This document shows, piece after piece, positions 10,845 through 19,383 of a stretch of 64,000 nucleotides of DNA. The position numbers and the translations under genes were made by a program. Positions within the stretch are counted from its first letter, which is position 1, and every line of letters starts with the position of its first letter. The notes beneath the pieces are model-generated. The model was given only the letters and a program-made list of their open reading frames with translations. It had not been told where the DNA came from and did not search any database. The stretch is from Nocardiopsis algeriensis (GTDB lineage Bacteria > Actinomycetota > Actinomycetes > Streptosporangiales > Streptosporangiaceae): NCBI RefSeq assembly GCF_014203695.1, contig NZ_JACHJO010000011.1:62001-126000 (forward strand), in the 5' to 3' direction.

Positions 10845-10949
10845 GCGGTGTGTCCCGGGCGGGGACCGGTCTCCCCTGCCGCCGTCGCCGGAGCCCCCCA
10901 CAGTCTCCCGGCGCACCGGTCGGCGACCCGGTCACCACCCGGGACGGTG

Positions 10950-10970
10950 TGCGCCCGCGCGGCGGGCGCA
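10950..10970 (-). terminator. Short hairpin after secreted Ser-rich gene
   Basis: TGCGCCCGC/GCGGGCGCA with a 3-nt loop, 12 bp beyond the minus-strand stop at 10983. Confidence 0.6.
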
Positions 10971-10982
10971 CCTTCAGGTGGC

Positions 10983-11801
10983 TCAGGCCAGGCCGAGGGT
11001 CCCGGTGATCTCGGACAGCGCGGCGGAGGTGTCGGGCAGCCCGCCGAGGGAGCTGTCCTCGGAGGAACCGGCCGACGGCAGCACCTCGGAGGAGCTCTCC
11101 TCCTCGGAGGCGGGCAGCGTGGACGAGGGCTCCGAGGAGGCGGCCATGGGCAGCACCTCGACGGAGTCACCGAGCAGGTCGGAGAACGGGACGGCCCCGT
11201 CCAGCTCGCCGGCCGTCTCCTGGAGCCGCTCCGTGGTGGTGCCGCCGGAGGAGGGAGCGCCCTCGGAGGCGGTGCCGTCGGAGGCGGTGGCGGACTGGCT
11301 CACGGTGGCGCCGCCCGAGGAGGATCCCCCGGCGTCGAGGCCGTACAGGTCGGGGCGGACCTCGTGGCTGCCGTGGCCCGAGGCCCCGGCCTGCTCGCCG
11401 AGCCTTCCGCCGGCCTCCTCCAGGGAGGGGTCACCGGAGGCGGCGCTCATCGGGATCGTGGAGGTTCCGCCCACGAGGTTCTCCACCAGGGGCAGACCGT
11501 CCACCAGGTCGGTGGAGCCGGATCCCTGGTCCGAGCCGCCCTCCTGGCCGGGGGCGGGGCTCGACTGGTGCTGCACGTCGTCGCCGGACTGCTTCGGCTC
11601 GACCCGGACCAGCTCGCCGGAGGGCGTGGAGGAGCCGTCGAGCAGCGTGTCGGAGACCTGGATGCCCAGGTCGTCGAGGGGCAGGCCGTCGGTCCCGTCG
11701 AGGGTCTCGGCACCGGCGATGCCCGAACCGAGGGCGACGAAGCCGGCCGCGCCGACGGAGAGCAGCAGGATCCTGGCCGGGATACGGGTGGCGGTGTGCA
11801 T
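10983..11801 (-). CDS. Secreted Ser/Gly/Glu-rich low-complexity protein
   Basis: No family recognised. A classical signal peptide (MHTATRIPARILLLSVGAAGFVALGSGIAGA-ET) precedes about 240 residues of acidic, Ser/Gly-rich disordered sequence. Short hydrophobic blocks recur: TDGLPLDDLGIQ, VDGLPLVENLVGG, VPFSDLLGDSVEVLPMA, LPDTSAALSEITGTLGLA. No cysteines are evident in the mature part. The ATG at 11801 was chosen because GGAAGGA precedes it. The repeated short motifs resemble those of small secreted aerial-hypha or wall proteins of actinomycetes, but no chaplin domain is present. Likely an exported, wall-associated filler or polymer-interacting protein. The minus-strand neighbour at 12086-12871 has a similar design. 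Confidence 0.7.
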   Translation of the reverse strand: MHTATRIPARILLLSVGAAGFVALGSGIAGAETLDGTDGLPLDDLGIQVSDTLLDGSSTPSGELVRVEPKQSGDDVQHQSSPAPGQEGGSDQGSGSTDLVDGLPLVENLVGGTSTIPMSAASGDPSLEEAGGRLGEQAGASGHGSHEVRPDLYGLDAGGSSSGGATVSQSATASDGTASEGAPSSGGTTTERLQETAGELDGAVPFSDLLGDSVEVLPMAASSEPSSTLPASEEESSSEVLPSAGSSEDSSLGGLPDTSAALSEITGTLGLA

Positions 11802-11846
11802 GGAGTGTCCTTCCGGGTTGCGGAGTCTGGAGTTCTTCGGGGGAGG

Positions 11847-11871
11847 GAGCCCTCCCTCGCGGGAGGGGCTC
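11847..11871 (-). terminator. Hairpin between two secreted-protein genes
   Basis: GAGCCCTCCC (11847-11856) pairs with GGGAGGGGCTC (11861-11871) with one bulge. It lies between the upstream secreted gene and the start of the Ser-rich one. It may be a terminator or a 5' UTR structure. Confidence 0.5.
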
Positions 11872-12085
11872 CTCACGGAGTGGCCGGTCGCGCCGGGAAC
11901 GGGCGGACGCGGGCCCTCGGTCCTCGACCTGGCGGGCCGTCGACCGGCGTGAACCTCGCGGAACGGGGCTCACGTCGATCCCCAGGGAGTACGGGAGTGG
12001 TTTCTCTCCGTGTCGGGAGAAGGGTGTCCCGGGACTGGGCAGGGCATGCCGGGGAGGCGGTCGCGACGCGACCGGGAGGGCTGCG

Positions 12086-12871
12086 CTAGTCCGGGGAGAA
12101 GGTGGGCTCGTCCGCGTTCTCGGCGGGAACCGAGCGCAGGACGTGCCGGGCGGCCTGGACCTGGCCGGGCTCGGGTGCGGGAGCACCTGCGGTGGGGAGG
12201 TGAGCGGCGACGGCCGGGGCGCCGGAGGAGGCGGACGAGGGCGCGGAGGTGCTGCCGCCGTGCTGCGGGGCGCGTTCACCGCCCGAGAGCTGCGCGCCCT
12301 CGGTGGAACCCGCCGAGCCTGCCGACGGCTCGGGGGTCGCCGCGTCGCCGGAGACCGCGCCCTCCGCGGCGGTGTCGCCGACGGACGCCGGGGCGGTACC
12401 GGGGTCATCGCGCTCCACCACCGCTGCGGCGGGCTCGGGAGCCGGGGCCTCGGTGACGGGCCCGGGCTCGACCGGCTCGGGCGCGGTCTTCGGCCGGGCC
12501 CGGTCGGCTCCGCCGCCGTACACGTCGCCCACCGTGTCGAGGACGTGCTCGGCCATCTCTGCGGCAGGCGTGACGGAGACGAGGGGCAAGGGTGTGTCGG
12601 GCACCGCGGCGACGTCGTCCAGGCCGTCGTCGGCCCCGGTGACCGCGGTGGTGAGCGGATCCTCCACGGCCGCGGTCCGGCCGATCACCTCGTCGACGGC
12701 GGGCACCACGCCCGGGATCTCGTCCGCGCTCGCCGGGTCGGGCGAGGCGAGCCATCCGGTGAACAGCACCCCGGCCACGGCCGCGGCGAGCAGCAAGGCC
12801 CTGCGCAGCGGTGCGGACAGCACGGCGGCGCGAGCGCCGGGAGCGCTCGAGGAGCCGTGGGTTCCAGACAC
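12086..12871 (-). CDS. Exported Pro/Ala-rich low-complexity protein
   Basis: Unrecognised. The GTG at 12871 was chosen for its GGAAGGA site and gives 261 residues. A basic N-region and a hydrophobic helix (RRALLLAAAVAGVLFTGWLASPDPASA) act as signal peptide or anchor. The next part (about 55-125) is mildly structured (VVPAVDEVIGRTAAVEDPLTTAV, MAEHVLDTVGDVYGG). The remainder is a Pro/Ala/Glu/Ser tail lacking cysteine. Divergent from the DevS-like kinase, with 293 bp between them. Same strand and design as the Ser-rich protein at 10983, so both may be deposited in the envelope under similar conditions. Alternative: a Pro-rich lipoprotein-like spacer; no lipobox is seen. Confidence 0.65.
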   Translation of the reverse strand: MSGTHGSSSAPGARAAVLSAPLRRALLLAAAVAGVLFTGWLASPDPASADEIPGVVPAVDEVIGRTAAVEDPLTTAVTGADDGLDDVAAVPDTPLPLVSVTPAAEMAEHVLDTVGDVYGGGADRARPKTAPEPVEPGPVTEAPAPEPAAAVVERDDPGTAPASVGDTAAEGAVSGDAATPEPSAGSAGSTEGAQLSGGERAPQHGGSTSAPSSASSGAPAVAAHLPTAGAPAPEPGQVQAARHVLRSVPAENADEPTFSPD

Positions 12872-13164
12872 CGGGGGTTCCTTCCACCGTGGGACGAGGG
12901 AGCCGGCGCGCGGGGCGCGATGCACCGGACTCAAGGGGGCGACCGGGAAAAACACCTGGTCCTCGTGTCGCCGACTGGTCGCGACGTTAGCATGAATTGA
13001 TCGGCCGGTCCCCGCTTCTTCAGGAATTCCCCGGTCGGGTCGGGCAGTGTCTGCGCAGCCAGATGTGGCAGACCCGGATAAAACCAACGACAATTCCCCT
13101 GATTGCCCTTCAAGGAAAAACACACCTTGCGAGACCGATCGGCTCCGCGGAGGTTGACCGAGAC

Positions 13165-14901
13165 ATGACCGAACTCCCTCAGGGCCCCCAACTGGCCCAC
13201 AGACGGCTGGACGACCTCCTGACCGAAGTGCACTCCCTGTCCCCCCGCCTGTCGGACCAGGGGCGCATGCACTCCCTTCTCCAGGCGGTCCTCGCCATCG
13301 GCAGCGACCTCGACCTGCAGACCGTGCTGCGGCGGCTCACGGAGGCGGCCGCACAGCTCGTCGGCGCCGCCTACGCCGGACTGGGCGTGGTGGATGAGGA
13401 CGGCAGCTTCGCAGAGTTCATCCCCGTCGGGTTCACGAAGGAGCACGCCGAGCAGATCACCCGGTTCCCGCACGGCAAGGGCGTCCTCGGTGTCCCGCTC
13501 CAGAAGCGGAGGGCCCTGCGCCTGGCCGACCTGCGCGAGCACCCCGAGTTCATCGGCTTTCCCGCCGGGCACCCGCCCATGTCGAGCTTTCTCGGCGTGC
13601 CCATCCAGGTGCGGGGGGAGGTGTTCGGCAACCTCTACCTCGCCGACAAGTCCGGGGGTGCGGAGTTCGACGAGGAGGACGAGGTGATGGTGAGCGCACT
13701 GGCCACCGCCGCCGGCGTGGCGATCGACAACGCCCGCCTGTACGAGGAGGCGCGGCAGCGCGAGCGGTGGCTGGCCGCCACCACCGAGATCACCACCCGC
13801 CTGCTCTCGGGCGCCGACAGCCCCGAGGTGCTCGCCTACCTGGTCCGGCAGGCCCGCGAGATCGGCAGCGCGGACACCGCCGCGATCCTGCTCCCCGACC
13901 CGCGCGCCCGCGGCCACCTGTTCGCGGAGATCGCCGACGGGCCCATCGCCCAGGAGATCCTCGGCACCGCCGTGGACATCCACGACTCCGTGTGCGGGGA
14001 AGTGTACGAGTCCGGGGAGCCGAAGGGCATTCCCGACCTGAGGCAGGCCAACTGCCCGATGCTCACCCACCGGGGGTACGGCCCCGGCCTGACCGTCCCC
14101 CTCGGTACACCGGGCAACACCCGGGGCGTGCTGCTGCTCGGCAAGCTCGCCGAGAGAGCGCCGTTCACGGCCTCGACCCGGCGGATGCTCCACGCGTTCT
14201 CGGTGCAGGCGGGGGTCGCCCTCGAACTGGCCGAGGCCCGCCGCGCCTCCGAGCGCCTCGTGGTGCTGGAGGAGCGCGACCGCATCGCCAAGGACCTGCA
14301 CGACGTGGTGATCCAGCGTCTGTTCGCCTCGGCGATGACCCTGATGAGCACGATGCGGCTGTTCTCCTCACCCGAGGCGGAGGAGCGGGTGCGGCGCACC
14401 ATCGACGAGCTCGACTCCACCATCCGCGAGATCCGCTCGACGATCTTCGCGCTGCAGAACCCGCCGAGCCACCAGGACACGTCGCTGCGCGAGCGCATCC
14501 TCAAGCTGGCCGAGAGCACCGCCTACAGCCTGGGCTGCCACCCGGGAGTGGGCCTGGACGGGCCGATCGACGCCTCGGTGCCCGACGAGATCGGGGAGCA
14601 GCTCCTGGCGGTGCTGGGGGAGGCCCTGAGCAACGTGGCGCGCCACGCGCGGGCCACCGAGGTGCACGTGTCGGTGGCGGTCGAGGAGAACGCCGGCCGC
14701 CCCGCCACGCTGGCCCTGACGGTGACCGACAACGGCGTGGGCCTTCCGGAGGAGGGACGGCGCAGCGGCCTGCGCAACATGGAGGACCGGGCCCGGGCCC
14801 TCGACGGCGAGTTCTTCGCCCGCCGCGGCGAGACCTGCGGCACGGTGCTGTCCTGGAGGGTCCCCGTCCCCGACGACAGCCTTCCGGTGGACGCCTTCTG
14901 A
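13165..14901 (+). CDS. DevS/DosT-like GAF-GAF sensor histidine kinase
   Basis: Soluble 578-residue kinase. GAF-1 (about 45-190) contains KGVLGVPLQ, FPAGHPPMSSFLGVPI and EVFGNLYLADK. Its His136 (in GHPPM) aligns by motif with the proximal haem histidine of mycobacterial DevS. GAF-2 spans about 200-360. A HisKA_3 box follows, ERDRIAKDLHDVVIQRLFA, with phospho-acceptor His379, then a HATPase domain with HARATEVHVSV and DNGVGL. In DevS/DosT the haem reports O2, NO, CO or redox state. The same role is inferred here but not proven. The ATG at 13165 has GGAGG 11 nt upstream; the frame extends further but without a signal. The likely partner is the convergent DevR-like regulator at 14954. Confidence 0.88.
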   Translation: MTELPQGPQLAHRRLDDLLTEVHSLSPRLSDQGRMHSLLQAVLAIGSDLDLQTVLRRLTEAAAQLVGAAYAGLGVVDEDGSFAEFIPVGFTKEHAEQITRFPHGKGVLGVPLQKRRALRLADLREHPEFIGFPAGHPPMSSFLGVPIQVRGEVFGNLYLADKSGGAEFDEEDEVMVSALATAAGVAIDNARLYEEARQRERWLAATTEITTRLLSGADSPEVLAYLVRQAREIGSADTAAILLPDPRARGHLFAEIADGPIAQEILGTAVDIHDSVCGEVYESGEPKGIPDLRQANCPMLTHRGYGPGLTVPLGTPGNTRGVLLLGKLAERAPFTASTRRMLHAFSVQAGVALELAEARRASERLVVLEERDRIAKDLHDVVIQRLFASAMTLMSTMRLFSSPEAEERVRRTIDELDSTIREIRSTIFALQNPPSHQDTSLRERILKLAESTAYSLGCHPGVGLDGPIDASVPDEIGEQLLAVLGEALSNVARHARATEVHVSVAVEENAGRPATLALTVTDNGVGLPEEGRRSGLRNMEDRARALDGEFFARRGETCGTVLSWRVPVPDDSLPVDAF

Positions 14902-14953
14902 CCGCTGCGGGCCGGTGGCGGGGCCGGCCGCAGCGGGTTCAGCAGCGGTGGGG

Positions 14954-15625
14954 TCAGTAGCGGCGGGTACGGAGTTCGGCGACGAGGACGGCGGCCTGGG
15001 TGCGGCGCTTGAGGTCGAGCTTGGCCAGCAGGGCCGACACGTAGTTCTTCACGGTCTTCTCGGCGAGGTAGAGGCGCTCGCCGATCTGCCGGTTGGTCAG
15101 ACCCTCGCCGATGAGGTCGAGGATCTGGCGCTCCTGCGGGGTGAGCTCGGCCAGGGGGTCGGGCTCGGACTGGGCACCGCGCAGGCGCTCCATCATCGCG
15201 CCGGTGCTGCCGGAGTCGAGCAGGGAGCCGCCGGAGGCGACCGTGCGCACGGCCCCGACCAGGTCGGCTCCGTGGATCTGCTTGAGCACGTACCCCGAGG
15301 CGCCCGCCATGACGGCGTCGTACAGGGCCTCCTCGTCGGCGAAGGACGTGAGCATCAGGCAGGCGATCCCGGGATGTCCGGAGCGGATCTCCCGGCACAC
15401 CTGGACACCCGAACCGCCGGGAAGGCGGACGTCGAGGACGGCGACGTCGGGCACCACGGCCGGAATGCGCGCCAGCGCCTGCTCCGCCGTCCCGGCCTCG
15501 CCGACGACGGTCATGTCCTCCTCCGTCTCCAGCAGGGCCGCCACCCCGCGACGGACCACCTCGTGGTCGTCCACGAGGAAGACCCTGATCTGCCCGTGGG
15601 CGCCCTCGGTTCCTCCGCCCGCCAT
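14954..15625 (-). CDS. DevR/DosR-like NarL-family response regulator
   Basis: The receiver domain has the acidic pair VDDHE and Asp65 in VAVLDVRLPGG. A C-terminal LuxR-type helix-turn-helix carries LTPQERQILDLIGEGLTNRQIGERLYLAEKTVKNYVSALLAKLDLKRRTQAA. Sequence blocks are strikingly close to mycobacterial DevR (MLTSFADEEALYDAVMAGASGYVLKQI, SLLDSGSTGAMMERLRG). The start at 15625 (MAGGGTEG) is preferred for its GAGGAGG ribosome site. It faces the DevS-like kinase tail to tail, 52 bp apart, so they are co-located but not co-transcribed. In mycobacteria DevR activates hypoxia/NO genes. A partial DevR-box match lies upstream of narG in this window. Confidence 0.88.
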   Translation of the reverse strand: MAGGGTEGAHGQIRVFLVDDHEVVRRGVAALLETEEDMTVVGEAGTAEQALARIPAVVPDVAVLDVRLPGGSGVQVCREIRSGHPGIACLMLTSFADEEALYDAVMAGASGYVLKQIHGADLVGAVRTVASGGSLLDSGSTGAMMERLRGAQSEPDPLAELTPQERQILDLIGEGLTNRQIGERLYLAEKTVKNYVSALLAKLDLKRRTQAAVLVAELRTRRY

Positions 15626-15800
15626 ACCGAGCCTCCTCATCCCCTGCACTGCCGCCGACACGTGTCGACACGTCTCCGACGTAGAACGGTAGTACGCTCC
15701 ACGAACGGTGCGGGGGTCTTATGGCACACAAGTGCTCCGACAAAGGTCCTACACTCTGACAATTCCCTGTTTGTGGACAGAGTTCCTGCCATGAGGGGGA

Positions 15801-17252
15801 TCACGGGCGCTGATCCGCCCAGGGCCGGGCGAGCTCCAGGGCCCGGCAGGCAGCGAGGACACTCACGTCGGCATGGCGCGGGCCGACCACCTGGAGGCCC
15901 ACCGGAAGCCCCTCGGACGTGAATCCGCACGGCACGCTCGCCGCCGGCTGCTGCGTCATGTTGAAGGGATAGCTGAACCCCGCCCACGCGGTCCACCTCT
16001 CCCCCGCCATGTGCGGCGGCGACTCCAGGCCCGCGGCGAAGGCGGGGAACGGCGTCGCCGGGGTGATGAGCAGGTCGTACCCCTCGTGGAAGCGGCCCAT
16101 CAGGGCACCCATCTCCATGCGCAGCGCCATGGCGGTGAGGTAGTCCTGCGCGGAGAGGGTGAGCCCCCTCTCCACGATCTCCCTCAGCCCGGGGTCGAGC
16201 AGCTGCCGCTCCTCCGGGGAGAGCCGGTCCGTGGCCTTGGCCGCACCGGAGTACCAGAGGACCTCGAACGCGTCGCGCGAGTCGGGCAGGCCGGGCTCGG
16301 CCTCGTCCACGTGGGCCCCCAGGGCAGCCAGGACCGCGACCGCGTCGGCGACGGCTCCGGCGACCTCGGGGTGGACGTCGATTCCGCCCAGCGTGGGGCT
16401 GTAGGCGATCCGCAGGCCGCGGGCGAGCTCGGCCGGGTCGTCGCGCAGCCGCACCTCGGCCAGTCCGGGCGCCGGGGGAGCCAGCGCCGCCCAGTCCCGG
16501 GAGTCCGCTGCCGAGACGACCTCCAGCATGAGCGCGGCGTCCCCGACGGTCCGGGTCATCGGCCCGGTGTGGGCGAGGGAGCCGAAGGGGCTGGCCGGGT
16601 AGTGCGGGACCAGGCCCCAGGTGGGCTTGATCCCGAAGATACCGGCGAAGCTCGCCGGGATGCGGATCGAGCCGCCGCCGTCGGTGCCGGTGGCCAGCTG
16701 CCCCATTCCGGCCGCGACGGCAGCCGAGGCGCCGCCGCTGGAGCCGCCCGGGGTGGTGGAGGGGTCCCAGGGGTTGCGGGTGATGCCCGTCAGCGGGCTG
16801 TCGGTGACCCCCTTCCAGGCCAGCTCGGGGGTGGTGGTCTTGCCGGTGAACACGGCGCCTGCCTCGCGCAGTCGCGCCACCACCGGGGAGTCCTCGTCCC
16901 AGGGGCCGCCGCGGGGCGTGGTGACCGAGCCCTTGAGCGTGGGGTGGCCGCGCAGCAGGTGGACGTCCTTGACCGCGGTCGGCACGCCGTCGAGGGGGCC
17001 GATCGGCTCGCGGCGGCGCCAGCGCTGGGCCGAGGCGCGGGCGGCCCGGCGCGCCTCGTCCTCGAGGACGAGGCAGTAGGCGTTGAGCTCGGGGTCGCGT
17101 TCGGCGATGCGGTCCAGGACCGCGTCGACCGCCTCCACCGGGGACAGCGCCCCGGTGGCGTACGCGGCGAGCAGGCGTTCGGCGGACAGGTCGGCCGGAG
17201 TGGCGGGGGCGGTCTCCCCACCGGTCGCGGCCCGTGTGGAACGGATCGTCAC
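15801..17252 (-). CDS. Amidase signature (AS) family amidohydrolase
   Basis: Hydrolyses carboxylic amides in the cytoplasm. The Ser-cisSer-Lys triad is visible: Lys in AVKDVHLLRG, and Ser residues in TTPGGSSGGASAAVAAGMGQLATGTDGGGSIRIPASFAGIFGIKPT. At 483 residues it is normal size. The C-terminal block LLITPATPFPAF and the QQPAASVPCGFTSEGLPVGLQVVGP end are also typical. The GTG at 17252 follows GGGAGG and lies 22 bp past the preceding dehydrogenase stop, so the two form an operon. The substrate is unknown. Context with a hydroxyacid dehydrogenase, aldehyde dehydrogenase and aminotransferase suggests breakdown of an amide or amine compound to a C4-like acid. Confidence 0.9.
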   Translation of the reverse strand: MTIRSTRAATGGETAPATPADLSAERLLAAYATGALSPVEAVDAVLDRIAERDPELNAYCLVLEDEARRAARASAQRWRRREPIGPLDGVPTAVKDVHLLRGHPTLKGSVTTPRGGPWDEDSPVVARLREAGAVFTGKTTTPELAWKGVTDSPLTGITRNPWDPSTTPGGSSGGASAAVAAGMGQLATGTDGGGSIRIPASFAGIFGIKPTWGLVPHYPASPFGSLAHTGPMTRTVGDAALMLEVVSAADSRDWAALAPPAPGLAEVRLRDDPAELARGLRIAYSPTLGGIDVHPEVAGAVADAVAVLAALGAHVDEAEPGLPDSRDAFEVLWYSGAAKATDRLSPEERQLLDPGLREIVERGLTLSAQDYLTAMALRMEMGALMGRFHEGYDLLITPATPFPAFAAGLESPPHMAGERWTAWAGFSYPFNMTQQPAASVPCGFTSEGLPVGLQVVGPRHADVSVLAACRALELARPWADQRP

Positions 17253-17274
17253 TTCAGCCTCCCTGGTGCGGACC

Positions 17275-18294
17275 TCAGCCGGGCACGTAGCCCCGGTCCT
17301 TGTCGACGACGTTGCGCAGCTCGCGACCGTCCAGATAGCGGGCGAGGTTGTCCAGGAACAGGTCGACCAGTTCCTCGCGCCACCCGACGACGTCGCCGGA
17401 CATGTGCGGAGAGACCACCGACCCGGGGAGCCCCCACAGGGGGCTGATCGCCTTGAGCGGTTCGCGTTCGAACACGTCGAGGGCGGCACCCGCGATGCTC
17501 CTGGAGTCGAGGGCGGCGGCCAGGTCGGGCTGGACCACGACGGGACCGCGTGCGACGTTGATCAAGCGGGCGGTCGGCTTCATGAGTTCGAGGAACCGGC
17601 GGTCGACCAGACCGCGCGTGGCGTCGGTGAGGGGCGCCGCGATCACCACGTAGTCGGCGTCGGGGAGCACCTCGACGAGGGTGGACTCCCCCGCCTCGGC
17701 GGTTCCGGCCGTGCTGGAGAGCACGACGTCGCCGAAGTCGGGGTCTCCTCCCCGCGCGTGGCTCCCCGCGCCGGACACGGTCATGCCCACGGCCCGGAGC
17801 TTGCGGGCGACGGCCCGGCCGATCGGCCCGGTGCCCACGACGAGGGCGTGCTTGCCGGCGACCCGCTCGGTCTCGCGGTGCTCCCAGCGGTGCTCCTCCT
17901 GGAAGCGCCAGGTGCGGTGGAAGTCCTTGGCGAAGGCGAGGACGAGTCCGAGGACGTACTCGGCGACGGGCTCGTCGAAGACGCCGCGCGAGTTGGTGAC
18001 CACGGTGTCGCTGCCGATCAGGCCGGGGAACATCAGGTTGTCCACCCCGGCGGTGGCGGAGTGCACCCACCGGAGGGAGTCGGCGGCCGACCAGGCGTCG
18101 GCGAGCGCCTCGGAGAAGAGGTCCCACACCAGGAGGACGTGTGTTCCGGGCAGCTTCGCGGCCAGGTCGTCGGCCGTGGCGTAGTCGACCCGCCCCAGGC
18201 CGGGGAAGCTGTCGATCTTCTCGTGCCCGGGCGGCAGGGCATCCCCGTGAAGGACGAGAACGCTGGTGTCGGCGGGCGGGGTGGAACTGTTCAC
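17275..18294 (-). CDS. D-isomer-specific 2-hydroxyacid dehydrogenase
   Basis: NAD(P)-dependent oxidoreductase of the D-2-hydroxyacid family, 339 residues. The Rossmann motif is VVGTGPIGRAVARKL. The substrate-binding Arg lies in INVARGPVV, a Glu in LDVFEREPL and the catalytic His in VVSPHMSG. A GTG start (18294) follows GGAG. It is first gene of the minus-strand operon with the amidase. Operator site 1 (18384-18404) lies about 90 bp upstream, so it is probably repressed by the adjacent GntR protein. It may reduce or oxidise a 2-keto/2-hydroxy acid made in the pathway; the substrate cannot be read from the sequence. Confidence 0.88.
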   Translation of the reverse strand: MNSSTPPADTSVLVLHGDALPPGHEKIDSFPGLGRVDYATADDLAAKLPGTHVLLVWDLFSEALADAWSAADSLRWVHSATAGVDNLMFPGLIGSDTVVTNSRGVFDEPVAEYVLGLVLAFAKDFHRTWRFQEEHRWEHRETERVAGKHALVVGTGPIGRAVARKLRAVGMTVSGAGSHARGGDPDFGDVVLSSTAGTAEAGESTLVEVLPDADYVVIAAPLTDATRGLVDRRFLELMKPTARLINVARGPVVVQPDLAAALDSRSIAGAALDVFEREPLKAISPLWGLPGSVVSPHMSGDVVGWREELVDLFLDNLARYLDGRELRNVVDKDRGYVPG

Positions 18295-18383
18295 GGGCTT
18301 GTTTCTCCGGTGTGAGACGGCGGTTGTGGGAGGTCGTCCGGGCAGAGGTGTCCCGCACCGGCCACGCTAGGTAGCCGACATGT

Positions 18384-18404
18384 GATTGTCAACAATCGAC
18401 AATC
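18384..18404. promoter_or_regulatory. GntR operator site 1
   Basis: GATTGTCAACAATC (18384-18397) followed at once by a half-site GACAATC (18398-18404). The same core occurs at 18503 and 20952. Position upstream of the dehydrogenase-amidase operon fits repressor control. Confidence 0.7.
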
Positions 18405-18502
18405 TGGATGTCTCGGGCGAAACGCTCTTTCCGAACCCCCTCACGGGCATCACTGCCCCGAACACGGGGGTCTATGGCCGCCCCCGGAGGAGGTTTTGTA
18501 CC

Positions 18503-18522
18503 ATTGTCGACAATAGACAATC
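18503..18522. promoter_or_regulatory. GntR operator site 2
   Basis: Perfect 12-bp palindrome ATTGTCGACAAT (18503-18514) plus half-site AGACAATC. It sits 36-56 bp before the GntR start codon, so autoregulation is likely. Confidence 0.72.
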
Positions 18523-18558
18523 CCGGATCGTCCGTCCCCCCAGGAAGGAAGGCGGCCC

Positions 18559-19233
18559 ATGTCTGCCCGAGGCCGACTCAGCCCTGTCCCCCGGCGGTCC
18601 ACCGCCGAACTGATCGCCGACCAGCTGCGGTCGGCGATCATGTACGGCTCGCTCGCCCCGGGGGACCAGCTCGGCGAGGTGGACCTGGCTGCGCGGCTGG
18701 GCGTGAGCCGCGGCCCGCTGCGCGAGGCCATGCAGCGGCTCTCCCAGGAAGGACTGCTGCGCAGCGAGCGGCACAGGGGCCTGTTCGTGCGCGAGCTCAC
18801 CCCGGACGACGTCCGCGACATCTACGTGGCCCGGCTCGCGGTGGAGCGCGCCGCGTGCGAGCTGGTGGTGCGCGGCAACCGGGGCGAGGCGGTGGCCCGG
18901 CTCACCCCGGCCGTGGAGAGGCTGGCAGAGGCGGCCGGCACCGGCGACCGCGACGAGATGAGCGACGCCGACCAGGAGTTCCACCGGACACTGGTGAGCT
19001 GCTCGGGCAACACCCGGCTCGAGCGCATGGCGCAGACCTTGCTGGTGGAGACGCGCATGTGCCTGGCGGCGATGCAGCAGGCCTACCCGGAGCCCGGCGA
19101 ACTCCTGGAGGAGCACCGCCGCATCCTCGACGCCATCGCCGACGGCGACGAGGAGCGGCTCCTGGAACTCATCGAGGCCCACATGCTCGAGGCCGTCGAG
19201 CGCATCAACGGCGAGGCCGCCGGGGACTCCTGA
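18559..19233 (+). CDS. GntR-family (FadR/FCD subfamily) transcriptional regulator
   Basis: The winged helix occupies residues 14-78 (ELIADQLRSAIMYGSLAPGDQLGEVDLAARLGVSRGPLREAMQRLSQEGLL). An all-helical FCD ligand domain follows, with the metal-site pattern Asp...His...His (ADQEFHRTLV, EEHRRILDAI, EAHMLEAVERI). At 224 residues it is family size. The ATG follows GGAAGGAAGG. It is divergent from the dehydrogenase-amidase operon, and three matching operators lie in this cluster. The effector is probably a small carboxylate intermediate of the pathway; this is inference from FCD proteins in general. Confidence 0.9.
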   Translation: MSARGRLSPVPRRSTAELIADQLRSAIMYGSLAPGDQLGEVDLAARLGVSRGPLREAMQRLSQEGLLRSERHRGLFVRELTPDDVRDIYVARLAVERAACELVVRGNRGEAVARLTPAVERLAEAAGTGDRDEMSDADQEFHRTLVSCSGNTRLERMAQTLLVETRMCLAAMQQAYPEPGELLEEHRRILDAIADGDEERLLELIEAHMLEAVERINGEAAGDS

Positions 19234-19236
19234 ACT

Positions 19237-19272
19237 CCACGGGGAGCGGCAGTCCTCCCCCGCTCCCCGTGG
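19237..19272. terminator. Bidirectional terminator after GntR gene
   Basis: CCACGGGGAGCG (19237-19248) pairs perfectly with CGCTCCCCGTGG (19261-19272), followed by a T-rich TCTTGTGT on the plus strand. Confidence 0.8.
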
Positions 19273-19383
19273 TCTTGTGTCCACGGCACACCCGGAGCAG
19301 AAAGTCTCCGGAGTCTGCAGCCTTGGCGCCCGGCCCAAGGCATCGAACTTGGCCGCAAGTACAAGATCATCGGAGTTCAGGGC

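Noticed and set aside
19321..19383. Fourth copy of the palindromic repeat after gabD
   Set aside because: Only the CTAGGCCCTG junction matches; the poly-T end, inverted arm and interior are absent.
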